Notes under the pieces: generated by a model
Database searches by the model: none
Told to the model about the DNA's origin: nothing
What the model saw: the letters and a program-made list of their open reading frames with translations, nothing else
Part shown: piece by piece, positions 41,559-50,102 of the stretch
Position numbering within the stretch: the stretch's first letter is position 1
How the letters are laid out: every line of letters starts with the position of its first letter
Made by a program: the position numbers and the translations under genes
From: Flavisericum labens
GTDB taxonomy: Bacteria > Bacteroidota > Bacteroidia > Flavobacteriales > Flavobacteriaceae
Reading direction: 5' to 3'
Assembly (NCBI RefSeq): GCF_045446075.1
Contig: NZ_JBJJBQ010000001.1
Coordinates: forward strand, 1 to 64,000
DNA length: 64,000 nucleotides

Positions 41559-43355
41559 ATGAAGAACATCAGGAATTTTTGCATTATTGCACACATCGAT
41601 CACGGTAAGAGTACACTTGCAGACCGTTTGCTAGACCATACCGGATCAGTTACTGCACGCGAAAAACAAAACCAGTTGCTAGATAATATGGATTTGGAGC
41701 GCGAACGTGGTATTACCATAAAATCGCACGCCATACAAATGGATTATGAGTTTGAAGGCGAAAAATATGTGTTGAATTTAATAGACACCCCAGGTCATGT
41801 TGATTTTTCTTATGAGGTTTCAAGAAGTATTGCGGCTTGCGAAGGGGCGCTTTTAATTGTTGATGCGGCACAAAGTATACAGGCGCAAACCATTTCTAAT
41901 TTATATCTGGCTCTTGAAAACGATTTAGAAATCATTCCCGTTTTAAACAAAGTAGATTTACCAAGCGCCAACCCCGAAGAAGTAACAGACGATATTGTGG
42001 ACTTGTTAGGCTGCGACCCCGATGAAATTATCCACACCAGTGGTAAAACAGGCTTTGGTGTTGATAATATTTTAAAGGCCATTATTGAGCGTGTTCCTGC
42101 GCCTAAAGGCGATCCAAACGCACCATTACAAGCCTTAATTTTCGATTCTGTCTACAATACTTTTAGAGGTATTGAAACCTATTTTAGAGTATTTAATGGT
42201 GAAATTAAAAAAGGACAAAAAATTAAATTTGTTGCCACAGATAAAGAATATTACGCCGATGAAGTTGGTACACTAAAACTAACGCAAGTTGCTAAGCAAA
42301 GTGTTAAAACAGGTGATGTAGGCTACTTAATTACAGGTATTAAAACCGCTAAAGAAGTAAAAGTGGGTGATACCATTACTGATTTCGCAAACCCAACCAC
42401 CAATATTGTTGAAGGTTTTGAAGATGTAAAACCTATGGTATTTGCAGGTATTTATCCTGTTGATACTGAAGATTACGAAGAGCTTCGTAACTCGATGGAA
42501 AAACTTCAACTAAATGATGCGTCGTTAGTATTTGCTCCGGAAAGTTCGGCGGCTCTAGGCTTTGGTTTCCGCTGTGGATTCTTAGGCATGCTTCATATGG
42601 AAATTATTCAAGAACGTTTAGAACGTGAGTTTGATATGACGGTAATTACAACCGTTCCCAATGTATCATATCACGCCTTTACAAATAAAAACCCTGACGA
42701 GGCGTTTATAGTAAATAATCCATCAGATTTACCGGATCCTTCAACAGTAAATAGAGTTGAGGAACCTTATATTAAAGCAACCATTATTACTAAAGCTGAT
42801 TTCGTTGGTAACGTCATGTCACTTTGTATTGAAAAAAGAGGCATTGTATTAAATCAAACCTATTTAACGACAGAGCGTGTTGAATTAACCTTTGAAATGC
42901 CTTTAGCAGAAATTGTATTCGATTTTTACGATCGTTTAAAAACAGTTTCTAAAGGCTATGCGTCTTTCGATTACCACCCAATTGGTATGAAAGTATCAAA
43001 ACTTGTGCGTTTAGACATTTTATTAAACGCCTTACCAGTTGATGCGCTTTCGGCATTAATACATGCTGATAACGCTCAGAATATTGGTAAAAAAATGTGT
43101 GAAAAATTAAAAGAGCTTATTCCACGTCAGCAGTTCGATATTCCCATTCAAGCAGCTATCGGTGCTAAAATTATTTCGCGAGAAACCATTAAAGCGCTCC
43201 GTAAAGATGTTACTGCAAAATGTTACGGAGGTGATATTTCGCGTAAGCGTAAACTTTTAGAAAAACAGAAAAAAGGTAAAAAACGTATGCGCCAAGTGGG
43301 TAATGTTGAAATTCCGCAGCAAGCTTTTATGGCCGTTTTAAAACTGAACGATTAA
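41559..43355 (+). CDS. lepA: Elongation factor 4 (LepA), back-translocating GTPase
   Basis: The 598-residue protein from ATG 41559 (MKNIRNFCIIAHIDHGKSTLADRLL) has G-motifs AHIDHGKST, DTPGHVDF and NKVDLP. The LepA-specific C-terminal end reads KKRMRQVGNVEIPQQAFMAVLKLND. It moves post-translocation ribosomes backward and helps under stress and high ionic strength. A long AT-rich spacer follows. Confidence 0.95.
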   Translation: MKNIRNFCIIAHIDHGKSTLADRLLDHTGSVTAREKQNQLLDNMDLERERGITIKSHAIQMDYEFEGEKYVLNLIDTPGHVDFSYEVSRSIAACEGALLIVDAAQSIQAQTISNLYLALENDLEIIPVLNKVDLPSANPEEVTDDIVDLLGCDPDEIIHTSGKTGFGVDNILKAIIERVPAPKGDPNAPLQALIFDSVYNTFRGIETYFRVFNGEIKKGQKIKFVATDKEYYADEVGTLKLTQVAKQSVKTGDVGYLITGIKTAKEVKVGDTITDFANPTTNIVEGFEDVKPMVFAGIYPVDTEDYEELRNSMEKLQLNDASLVFAPESSAALGFGFRCGFLGMLHMEIIQERLEREFDMTVITTVPNVSYHAFTNKNPDEAFIVNNPSDLPDPSTVNRVEEPYIKATIITKADFVGNVMSLCIEKRGIVLNQTYLTTERVELTFEMPLAEIVFDFYDRLKTVSKGYASFDYHPIGMKVSKLVRLDILLNALPVDALSALIHADNAQNIGKKMCEKLKELIPRQQFDIPIQAAIGAKIISRETIKALRKDVTAKCYGGDISRKRKLLEKQKKGKKRMRQVGNVEIPQQAFMAVLKLND

Positions 43356-43911
43356 CCATTTCTCTTTAAAAAATCACTTCAAAGCCCATGTGCCAATTTA
43401 GCATTTGGTGTTTTTTGTTTAAAAACATTCGTTTTTTAATCAAGGTTTAAATGAATTTCTCAAAAAAGGCTATAAATTTTTAACACTTCCATAAAAAAAA
43501 ATGAATGATTGAAGCCAAAAGCACTTTTTTAATCCATTTTTTTATTGATAATTTTCTCTATTTGCTGTTTTGCTTCAATTTCTTCAAAAAATAAAATTAG
43601 CTCAAATTGTTAATAATTATTTTGTATGTTTATAAAATAGTAACTGGAATAAATTTACAAACGCGCAATAAACCCTTAATTTATCTTACTTGATTAAAAT
43701 TGAGTTTTAGCTAATCGTGGAGTCTTACTCATTAATGGTTATTAACAATTTTATGATTTCTTAATCAGGTTTTGTTTTATTTTAAGAATAAAACGAAGCG
43801 AAAAATAGTTATTGCAATTTTTCAATTTAGTAACACTTAAAAGCATCGTTTGTTTGTTAAATTTCTTTTTTTTTGTTAAGCTATTAACCAATTTTATTAG
43901 AGAATAAATAT
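43356..43911. other. 556-base AT-rich spacer upstream of the glycogen genes
   Basis: There is no convincing gene here. The spacer contains GTTTAAATGAATT (43445-43457), which recurs as GTTTAAATGAATT at 46491-46503 in the glgC-glgE gap. It also holds a palindrome GTTTTATT-TTAAG-AATAAAAC (43774-43794) and a weak hairpin after lepA. The region probably holds the promoter and regulators of the glycogen operon. No box matches TAnnTTTG exactly. Confidence 0.4.
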
Positions 43912-45114
43912 ATGAAAGCACTTTTTTACACAAGAGAATTTCCTCCATATGTATATGGCGGAGCGGGAGTTCATGTTGAATACTTAGCAGACGAGTTGTC
44001 GAAATTAATGGATATGGATGTTAGGTGCTTTGGGGATCAAGATGAAAAATCAAACACCCTCTCTGTTAAGGGGTTTCCTTTTGAAGATGGTGTTTTCGAA
44101 AACTCTGATGAGAAGTTAAAGTCTGTTTTTAAAACACTTAGCACCTGTTTACATATGAATGCCGAGCCAACCGATGCCGATGTAGTGCACTGCCATACTT
44201 GGTATGCCCACTTTGCTGGTATAGTTTCTAAACTGTGCTACGGTACTCCCCTTGTTATAACCACGCACTCACTAGAACCGCTTAGACCATGGAAACGCGA
44301 GCAATTGGGTCGAGGCTACGATGCTTCATCTTGGGTAGAAAAAACAGCCATTGAAATGGCCGATGCTTTAATTGCCGTTTCAGAAGAAACAAAGGAAGAT
44401 GTTCTTAAGCATTTTAATGTCGATGAAAATAAAGTTAAGGTTATTTATAATGGTATTAACCTCCAACAATACAACGTTACCTCTGAAACTTCAACCTTAG
44501 ATCAATACGGTGTAGATAAATCTAAACCCTATGTGCTTTTTGTTGGGCGTATTACCCGCCAAAAAGGTATCATTCATTTGGTAAATGCCATAAAATATAT
44601 AGACCCTAATACGCAAATCGTCCTTTGTGCCGGTGCGCCAGACACTAAAGAAATTGGTAAGGAGATGGAAGACGCCGTTAATGAAGTGAAAAAAACTAGA
44701 GAAAATGTCATTTGGATTGACAAGATGGTTACCAAAGAAGAAATCATCCAACTATACTCACATGCCGATGTATTTTGTTGTCCATCAATCTATGAGCCAT
44801 TTGGCATTATCAACATTGAAGCCATGGCCTGTAAAACTGCAGTCGTAGCCAGTGCTGTTGGAGGTATAAAGGAAGTAGTTGTTAACGGTGAAACCGGACT
44901 CTTAATTCCGTTAGAACAGCAAACTGAAGCACCCTTTGAACCTGTTGACCCCGATAAGTTTTCTCGAGATTTAGCCGATGGTATCAACAAAGTAATTAAT
45001 GATAAACCCTTAAGAGAATCTATGGCTAAAAAAGGAAGAAAACGTGTAGAGGATTATTTTGACTGGGTGGCCATTGCCAAACAAGTAGAAGACCTTTACA
45101 AATCTTTGATATAA
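43912..45114 (+). CDS. glgM: GT4 glycosyltransferase, GlgM/GlgA-like (ADP-glucose dependent)
   Basis: The 400-residue GT4 protein starts MKALFYTREFPPYVYGGAGVHVEYL, close to the TREYPPEVYGGAGVHV start of the actinobacterial enzyme once called GlgA and now GlgM. The GT4 donor site shows in PFGIINIEAMACKTAVVAS. GlgM makes maltose-1-phosphate from ADP-glucose and glucose-1-phosphate; others in the clade may elongate glucan directly. The neighbours (glgC, glgE, maltokinase) favour the maltose-1-phosphate role, but that is an inference. Confidence 0.75.
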   Translation: MKALFYTREFPPYVYGGAGVHVEYLADELSKLMDMDVRCFGDQDEKSNTLSVKGFPFEDGVFENSDEKLKSVFKTLSTCLHMNAEPTDADVVHCHTWYAHFAGIVSKLCYGTPLVITTHSLEPLRPWKREQLGRGYDASSWVEKTAIEMADALIAVSEETKEDVLKHFNVDENKVKVIYNGINLQQYNVTSETSTLDQYGVDKSKPYVLFVGRITRQKGIIHLVNAIKYIDPNTQIVLCAGAPDTKEIGKEMEDAVNEVKKTRENVIWIDKMVTKEEIIQLYSHADVFCCPSIYEPFGIINIEAMACKTAVVASAVGGIKEVVVNGETGLLIPLEQQTEAPFEPVDPDKFSRDLADGINKVINDKPLRESMAKKGRKRVEDYFDWVAIAKQVEDLYKSLI

Positions 45115-45144
45115 TAATAATTAAGCACTTAAAACTAAAAAGAT

Positions 45145-46410
45145 ATGATTAACAATAAAGTTTTAGCCATTGTTTTAGGCGGTGGCCAAGGATCTAGACT
45201 TCACCCATTAACCGATAAAAGATCAAAACCAGCAGTTCCAATAGCAGGCAAGTATAGACTAGTAGATATTCCTATTTCCAACTGTATCAATGCAGATATT
45301 AAGCGCATTTTTGTGTTAACGCAATTCAACTCGGCGGGCTTAAACAAACACATAAAAAACACCTATCACTTTAGTTTTTTTAGCAGTGCTTTTGTTGATG
45401 TATTGGCTGCAGAACAAACACCTAACAATAAAACATGGTTTCAAGGTACGGCCGATGCCGTAAGGCAAAGTATGCACCACTTTTTAAACCACGATTTTGA
45501 ATATGCCTTAATTTTATCTGGTGACCAACTGTATCAAATGGATTATGATAAAATGATTGAAGCACATGAAGAAAGTGGTGCCGAAATTTCTATTGCCACT
45601 ATTCCTGTGAACGCCAAAGACGCAACCGGGTTTGGCATTCTCAAGGCAAATGACGAAGACGTTATTACCTCCTTTATAGAAAAACCAGACAGCAGCTTAC
45701 TGCCAGAATGGACCTCTGAAGTTAGTGACGACATGAAAGCTCAAGGACGTAACTACTTGGCATCCATGGGCATTTACGTGTTCAACAGAGATTTATTGGT
45801 TAAACTCATGGAAAACCCGGATACTAATGACTTCGGAAAAGAAATTATTCCGCAATCCATAGATACCCATAAAACCTTAAGCTATCAATACGAAGGGTAC
45901 TGGACAGACATAGGAACCGTAGAATCATTTTTTGAAGCCAACCTTGGTCTAACAGATGATATTCCTCAGTTTGACCTTTATGATAGAGACAAACGTATTT
46001 ATACTCATGCCAGAATGCTACCAACAACAAAGGTTGCCGGCACGTCTTTAGATAAGGCTGTTATTTCCGAAGGTTGTATTATAAGCGCTGCTAAAATTGA
46101 AAAATCGGTTATTGGTATACGATCTAGAATAGGTAAGGAATCAACCATTATAAACACCTATATGATGGGAAGCGACTATTATGAAACCTTGGACGAGATG
46201 GAAAATAATAAAATAGACATCTTAATGGGTATCGGTGAACGCTGCTTTATTAAAAATTGTATCATTGATAAAAACTGTAGAATTGGAGACGATGTACGAA
46301 TAAACGGAGGGTCTCATTTAGAAGACACCGAAACCGATACCTACTGTGTTAAAGAAGGAATTGTAGTGATTAAAAACGGAGCTACCATTCCAAAAGGATT
46401 TATTCTTTAA
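45145..46410 (+). CDS. glgC: Glucose-1-phosphate adenylyltransferase
   Basis: A 421-residue enzyme with an N-terminal nucleotidyltransferase domain (GGGQGSRLHPLTDKRSKPAVPIAGKYRLVDIPISNCI) and a C-terminal left-handed beta-helix (hexapeptide-like repeats from about residue 300). GWTDIGT-like GYWTDIGTVESF is also present. It makes ADP-glucose from ATP and glucose-1-phosphate, the committed step of glycogen synthesis. It follows the GT4 gene by 30 bases. The next gene is 115 bases away across a large inverted repeat. Confidence 0.93.
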   Translation: MINNKVLAIVLGGGQGSRLHPLTDKRSKPAVPIAGKYRLVDIPISNCINADIKRIFVLTQFNSAGLNKHIKNTYHFSFFSSAFVDVLAAEQTPNNKTWFQGTADAVRQSMHHFLNHDFEYALILSGDQLYQMDYDKMIEAHEESGAEISIATIPVNAKDATGFGILKANDEDVITSFIEKPDSSLLPEWTSEVSDDMKAQGRNYLASMGIYVFNRDLLVKLMENPDTNDFGKEIIPQSIDTHKTLSYQYEGYWTDIGTVESFFEANLGLTDDIPQFDLYDRDKRIYTHARMLPTTKVAGTSLDKAVISEGCIISAAKIEKSVIGIRSRIGKESTIINTYMMGSDYYETLDEMENNKIDILMGIGERCFIKNCIIDKNCRIGDDVRINGGSHLEDTETDTYCVKEGIVVIKNGATIPKGFIL

Positions 46411-46436
46411 ATGATAATAATTATTTTACTCAGAGC

Positions 46437-46500
46437 TCATTTAAACTTTTTGGATTTAAGCGAAAATTAGAAGTTTTTAGCAAAAAAAAAGTTTAAATGA
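46437..46500 (+). promoter_or_regulatory. Large inverted repeat between glgC and glgE
   Basis: TCATTTAAACTTTTT (46437-46451) and AAAAAGTTTAAATGA (46486-46500) are perfect 15-base arms separated by 34 bases. The right arm runs into GTTTAAATGAATT, which also occurs upstream of the operon. It may form an RNA hairpin that sets the relative expression of the flanking genes, or a bipartite protein-binding site. It is not a standard terminator, as no T run follows. Confidence 0.45.
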
Positions 46501-46525
46501 ATTCTACTAAATATCTAACCAAATA

Positions 46526-48463
46526 ATGCTAAATCAAAAAAGAGTTGTAATTGATTATGTGTCGCCCAGCGTTAATTGTGGCGAATTTTACATTAAGCGA
46601 GTAGTAAACGAAATTGTTAATGTTGATGCACACATTTTGGCAGATGGCCATGATGTTTTAGGCGCTTCAATATTATACAAACATGAAAACGATAAAATCT
46701 GGAACGAAACCCGAATGACCTTGCGCTCTAACGATGAGTGGCACGCCTCCTTTAAAGTTGAAAAACAAGGCTTCTATACATACAAAGTGCAAGCTTGGGT
46801 TGATTATGCACTTAATTGGAGGTATGGTTTAATAAGAAAAATTAACGATGGGCAACACGTGGTGTCTGAGTTATTGGAAGGCGCTGAATTTATTGAACCA
46901 CTGATTAAAAAAGCTAATGGTGATGAAAAGGTATACTTAGAGCATTTGCACCATATTTTTAAGAACGAAACCCACTACGGCGAAGCCATAACTGAAGCAG
47001 CTAAAGACAGACTTTACAAAATATTTTTTGATAACCCCGCCAAAATTCTAGCCAACTCGTCAAACGAGTTTCAAGTTTATGTAGATAGAAAACGAGCACG
47101 ATTTAGCACTTGGTATGAGTTTTTCCCGAGGTCTGCTTCAGAGCAAGAAGGCGTTCATGGTACATTTAACGATTGTGCCCGGTTACTTCCAAGAGTAAAA
47201 AGTATGGGTTTCAATGTGGTATATTTACCGCCCATTCACCCCATAGGTGAAGTAAACCGTAAAGGTAAAAATAATACGACTGAAGCCAAACCAGGCGATG
47301 TAGGTTCTTGTTGGGGTATCGGCTCTCATTACGGTGGCCATAAAGGTATTCACCCACAACTTGGCAGTTTAGATGATTTTAAAGCTTTAATTCAGGCCGC
47401 TAAAGATAATGACCTTGAAATAGCCATGGATTATGCATTACAAGCAGCACCAGACCACCCATGGGTAAAAGACCACCCTAGCTGGTTTAAATGGCGACCA
47501 GACGGTTCGGTTCAATATGCTGAAAATCCTCCAAAAAAATATCAAGATATCCTTCCTATTTATTGGGAGAGTGAAGATTACGAAAAACTTTGGAAAGAAT
47601 GTTTAGATATTTTGATTTATTGGATAGATTGCGGTGTCAACATCTTTCGAGTAGATAATCCACACACAAAGCCGTTCTATTTTTGGAGCTGGATTATTTC
47701 TAAAGTAAAAGAAAAACATCCAGATGTTGTCTTTTTAGCAGAAGCTTTTACAGCACCGAAAGTTATGCAACAATTAGCTAAACAGGGCTTTACACAATCT
47801 TATACCTATTTTACATGGAGAGAGAGTAAGCATGACCTCATCCAGTATGTTGAAGAACTAACAAAATCGGAACTTAAGGAGTACATGCAACCCAACTTTT
47901 GGCCCAATACTCCCGATATTAACCCTTACCATTTACAGGGCGCTAACGAGTCTATGCACATGATACGTTATGCCTTGGCGGCCACATTAAGTTCGTCCAT
48001 TGGTATTTACGGGCCTGTTTTTGAATATATGTTGTCTGATCCGCTTCTTGGCAAAGAGGAGTATTTAAATTCCGAAAAATTTCAATTCACCCATTACGAT
48101 TGGAACATAAAAAATAAGCTAATAACACTTATTGCAAAAATTAACTACATCAGAAACTTAAACGAAGCGCTTCAACAAACCAATAACATTAAGTTTTGCC
48201 ATATCCAAAACGATAATTTAATGGCGTTCTATAAATGGAATGAAGACAGAACCAATGAGATTTTGGTTCTAATCAGTTTAGACTCCCACAATTCGCAGCA
48301 AGGTACCGTACAAGTACCGCTGCACGATATTGGTGTTCATCATGGTCACAATCTTGAAATGCACGATTTAATTACAGACAGTCGTTACAACTGGAATAGC
48401 GAATGGTGCTTTGTAGAGTTGCATCCTACTTTACCGTTTCATATCTTTAAGATAAACAAATAA
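46526..48463 (+). CDS. glgE: Alpha-1,4-glucan:maltose-1-phosphate maltosyltransferase GlgE
   Basis: A 645-residue GH13 protein. The N-terminal domain (KRVVIDYVSPSVNCGEFYIKRVVNE) is the GlgE N domain. The catalytic barrel contains VVYLPPIHPIGEVNRKGKNN and the nucleophile D377 in IFRVDNPHTKP. The acid/base is E406 in FLAEAFTAP. These motifs (RVDNPHTKP, PPIHPIG) distinguish GlgE from other GH13 enzymes. It transfers maltosyl units from alpha-maltose-1-phosphate to glucan ends, releasing phosphate. The maltokinase gene begins two bases later. Confidence 0.93.
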   Translation: MLNQKRVVIDYVSPSVNCGEFYIKRVVNEIVNVDAHILADGHDVLGASILYKHENDKIWNETRMTLRSNDEWHASFKVEKQGFYTYKVQAWVDYALNWRYGLIRKINDGQHVVSELLEGAEFIEPLIKKANGDEKVYLEHLHHIFKNETHYGEAITEAAKDRLYKIFFDNPAKILANSSNEFQVYVDRKRARFSTWYEFFPRSASEQEGVHGTFNDCARLLPRVKSMGFNVVYLPPIHPIGEVNRKGKNNTTEAKPGDVGSCWGIGSHYGGHKGIHPQLGSLDDFKALIQAAKDNDLEIAMDYALQAAPDHPWVKDHPSWFKWRPDGSVQYAENPPKKYQDILPIYWESEDYEKLWKECLDILIYWIDCGVNIFRVDNPHTKPFYFWSWIISKVKEKHPDVVFLAEAFTAPKVMQQLAKQGFTQSYTYFTWRESKHDLIQYVEELTKSELKEYMQPNFWPNTPDINPYHLQGANESMHMIRYALAATLSSSIGIYGPVFEYMLSDPLLGKEEYLNSEKFQFTHYDWNIKNKLITLIAKINYIRNLNEALQQTNNIKFCHIQNDNLMAFYKWNEDRTNEILVLISLDSHNSQQGTVQVPLHDIGVHHGHNLEMHDLITDSRYNWNSEWCFVELHPTLPFHIFKINK

Positions 48464-48465
48464 AC

Positions 48466-50097
48466 ATGTGCAGTAATGTTTCAGCAAAATCTAGCAATCC
48501 TGTTTTCGTGAGCTCAAAGCCATGGGAGGAGCTATTGGATTATACAGGTTTTGTTGACACTTTTATGTCTGACGTTCTGGAAGAATATATGGTAAAGCAA
48601 CGTTGGTATGGTGGAAAATCGAGCCAAATCAAGTATATTGAACTTTCAGAATTTTTTAAAATTCAACAGAATGGAGAAGTTTATTATGGGCTTATTTTAG
48701 CAGTTAATTTTGTTGAAGCCTTTTACCAACATTACTTTTTACCCATTGCATTCGTTACCGATGAAGATTTTGCACAAAAAGATCGCATTCTGCCCATTGA
48801 GATAAATAATCAATTTGGGTATATTATTGATGCAACTAATTTAGAAGCCTTCAGGAAATTGGTGTTTGAGCGTATTGCCACGGCAGAACCTAAAGACACT
48901 ACAAAAGTACAATACCACAAAAGCCCTTTATTTAGCAATGTAAATTATGAATCATCAAGGTTTATGGGCTTAGAGCAAAGCAACACTTCGTTGGTTTACA
49001 ATGAAAAATATGTTTTGAAGTTTTTCAGGCGAATTTTTGCCGACAAAAACCCCGATTACGAAATGAGCCGGTTTTTATCTGAAAAAAAAGAATTCAAAAA
49101 CACACCTTCTTATTTGGGTAGCATTAATTTAGCGGGTGAAGACGATGTAAACATAACCATTGGACTCATGCAAGAAATGATGCCTAACCAAGGTGATGCT
49201 TGGGATTATACGCTAAAGGAATTACACAAAGTATTTTCCAACTTAGAGTATAAAAACATTGCTATTGAAACGTTGCCAAATACCCAATTGTACCAACGAT
49301 TAAAAATTAATGACATTCCTCCAGAAATTATTGATTGGGCTGGTTTAAATATATTCAACCAAGTACAAACCTTAGCTAAGCGAACAGCCGAAATGCACAT
49401 TGCTCTGGGGTCTGAGTTTGAAGAAACAGCATTCACGCCTACACATTATAACGGCGATTATACAGTTTGGTTGAAGAATAAAATGCTTTATCAATTTCAA
49501 AATAGATTGAACACTGTTGAAAACAATCTAAATAAATTGGAAGGACTGGCGTTAGATTTGGCAAACGAATTTTTAGATAAAAAAAACGCCATAAGAAAAC
49601 GATTTTTAAATTTTGACTGGACCAAACTAAAAGGTGAACGCATCAGAATACATGGTGATTATCATTTGGGTCAAATTCTGGTTAAAGAAAACGATTTTTA
49701 CATTCTCGATTTTGAAGGCGAGCCAGAAAGCACTATTCGCGATAGAAAGGTAAAACAACCGCCATTAAAGGATGTTGCGGGTCTATTCAGGTCATTTCAC
49801 TATGCAATTTATGCCACGGTTTTTAATAATATTGAACAACATTATAAAGCCACTTTAGATGAATTATTTATAGCTTCAGAGGTTTTATATCGTTACATAA
49901 CAGGTCTGTTTTTAGGTACCTATGTTTCAAAAACGCAAAACGCAAATTTAAATCTTGGCTACAACCAAGAGCGCATTTTCATATTAAAATATTGCCTGCT
50001 CGAAAAAGCAGTTTATGAGTTGGGTTACGAACTCAACTCGCGCCCTCAGTGGGCAATCATCCCACTTAAGGGAATATCTAATATTATAAATCATTAA
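48466..50097 (+). CDS. Maltokinase (maltose-1-phosphate forming)
   Basis: A 543-residue kinase-like protein. A maltokinase N-terminal cap-like region opens it (VLEEYMVKQRWYGGKSSQI is characteristic). The aminoglycoside-phosphotransferase-type core has RIHGDYHLGQILV (H396, D398) and the DFEGEP motif (D415-E417). It phosphorylates maltose with ATP to maltose-1-phosphate, the GlgE donor. In many bacteria it is fused to or next to TreS, but no trehalose synthase is present. Spacing to glgE is two bases and to glgB five, so these three are one transcript. Confidence 0.87.
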   Translation: MCSNVSAKSSNPVFVSSKPWEELLDYTGFVDTFMSDVLEEYMVKQRWYGGKSSQIKYIELSEFFKIQQNGEVYYGLILAVNFVEAFYQHYFLPIAFVTDEDFAQKDRILPIEINNQFGYIIDATNLEAFRKLVFERIATAEPKDTTKVQYHKSPLFSNVNYESSRFMGLEQSNTSLVYNEKYVLKFFRRIFADKNPDYEMSRFLSEKKEFKNTPSYLGSINLAGEDDVNITIGLMQEMMPNQGDAWDYTLKELHKVFSNLEYKNIAIETLPNTQLYQRLKINDIPPEIIDWAGLNIFNQVQTLAKRTAEMHIALGSEFEETAFTPTHYNGDYTVWLKNKMLYQFQNRLNTVENNLNKLEGLALDLANEFLDKKNAIRKRFLNFDWTKLKGERIRIHGDYHLGQILVKENDFYILDFEGEPESTIRDRKVKQPPLKDVAGLFRSFHYAIYATVFNNIEQHYKATLDELFIASEVLYRYITGLFLGTYVSKTQNANLNLGYNQERIFILKYCLLEKAVYELGYELNSRPQWAIIPLKGISNIINH

Positions 50098-50102
50098 AAT
50101 AT

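Noticed and set aside
43751..43948. 65-codon minus-strand frame before the GT4 gene
   Set aside because: It is lysine- and asparagine-rich from AT bias, overlaps the GT4 start and has no supporting features.
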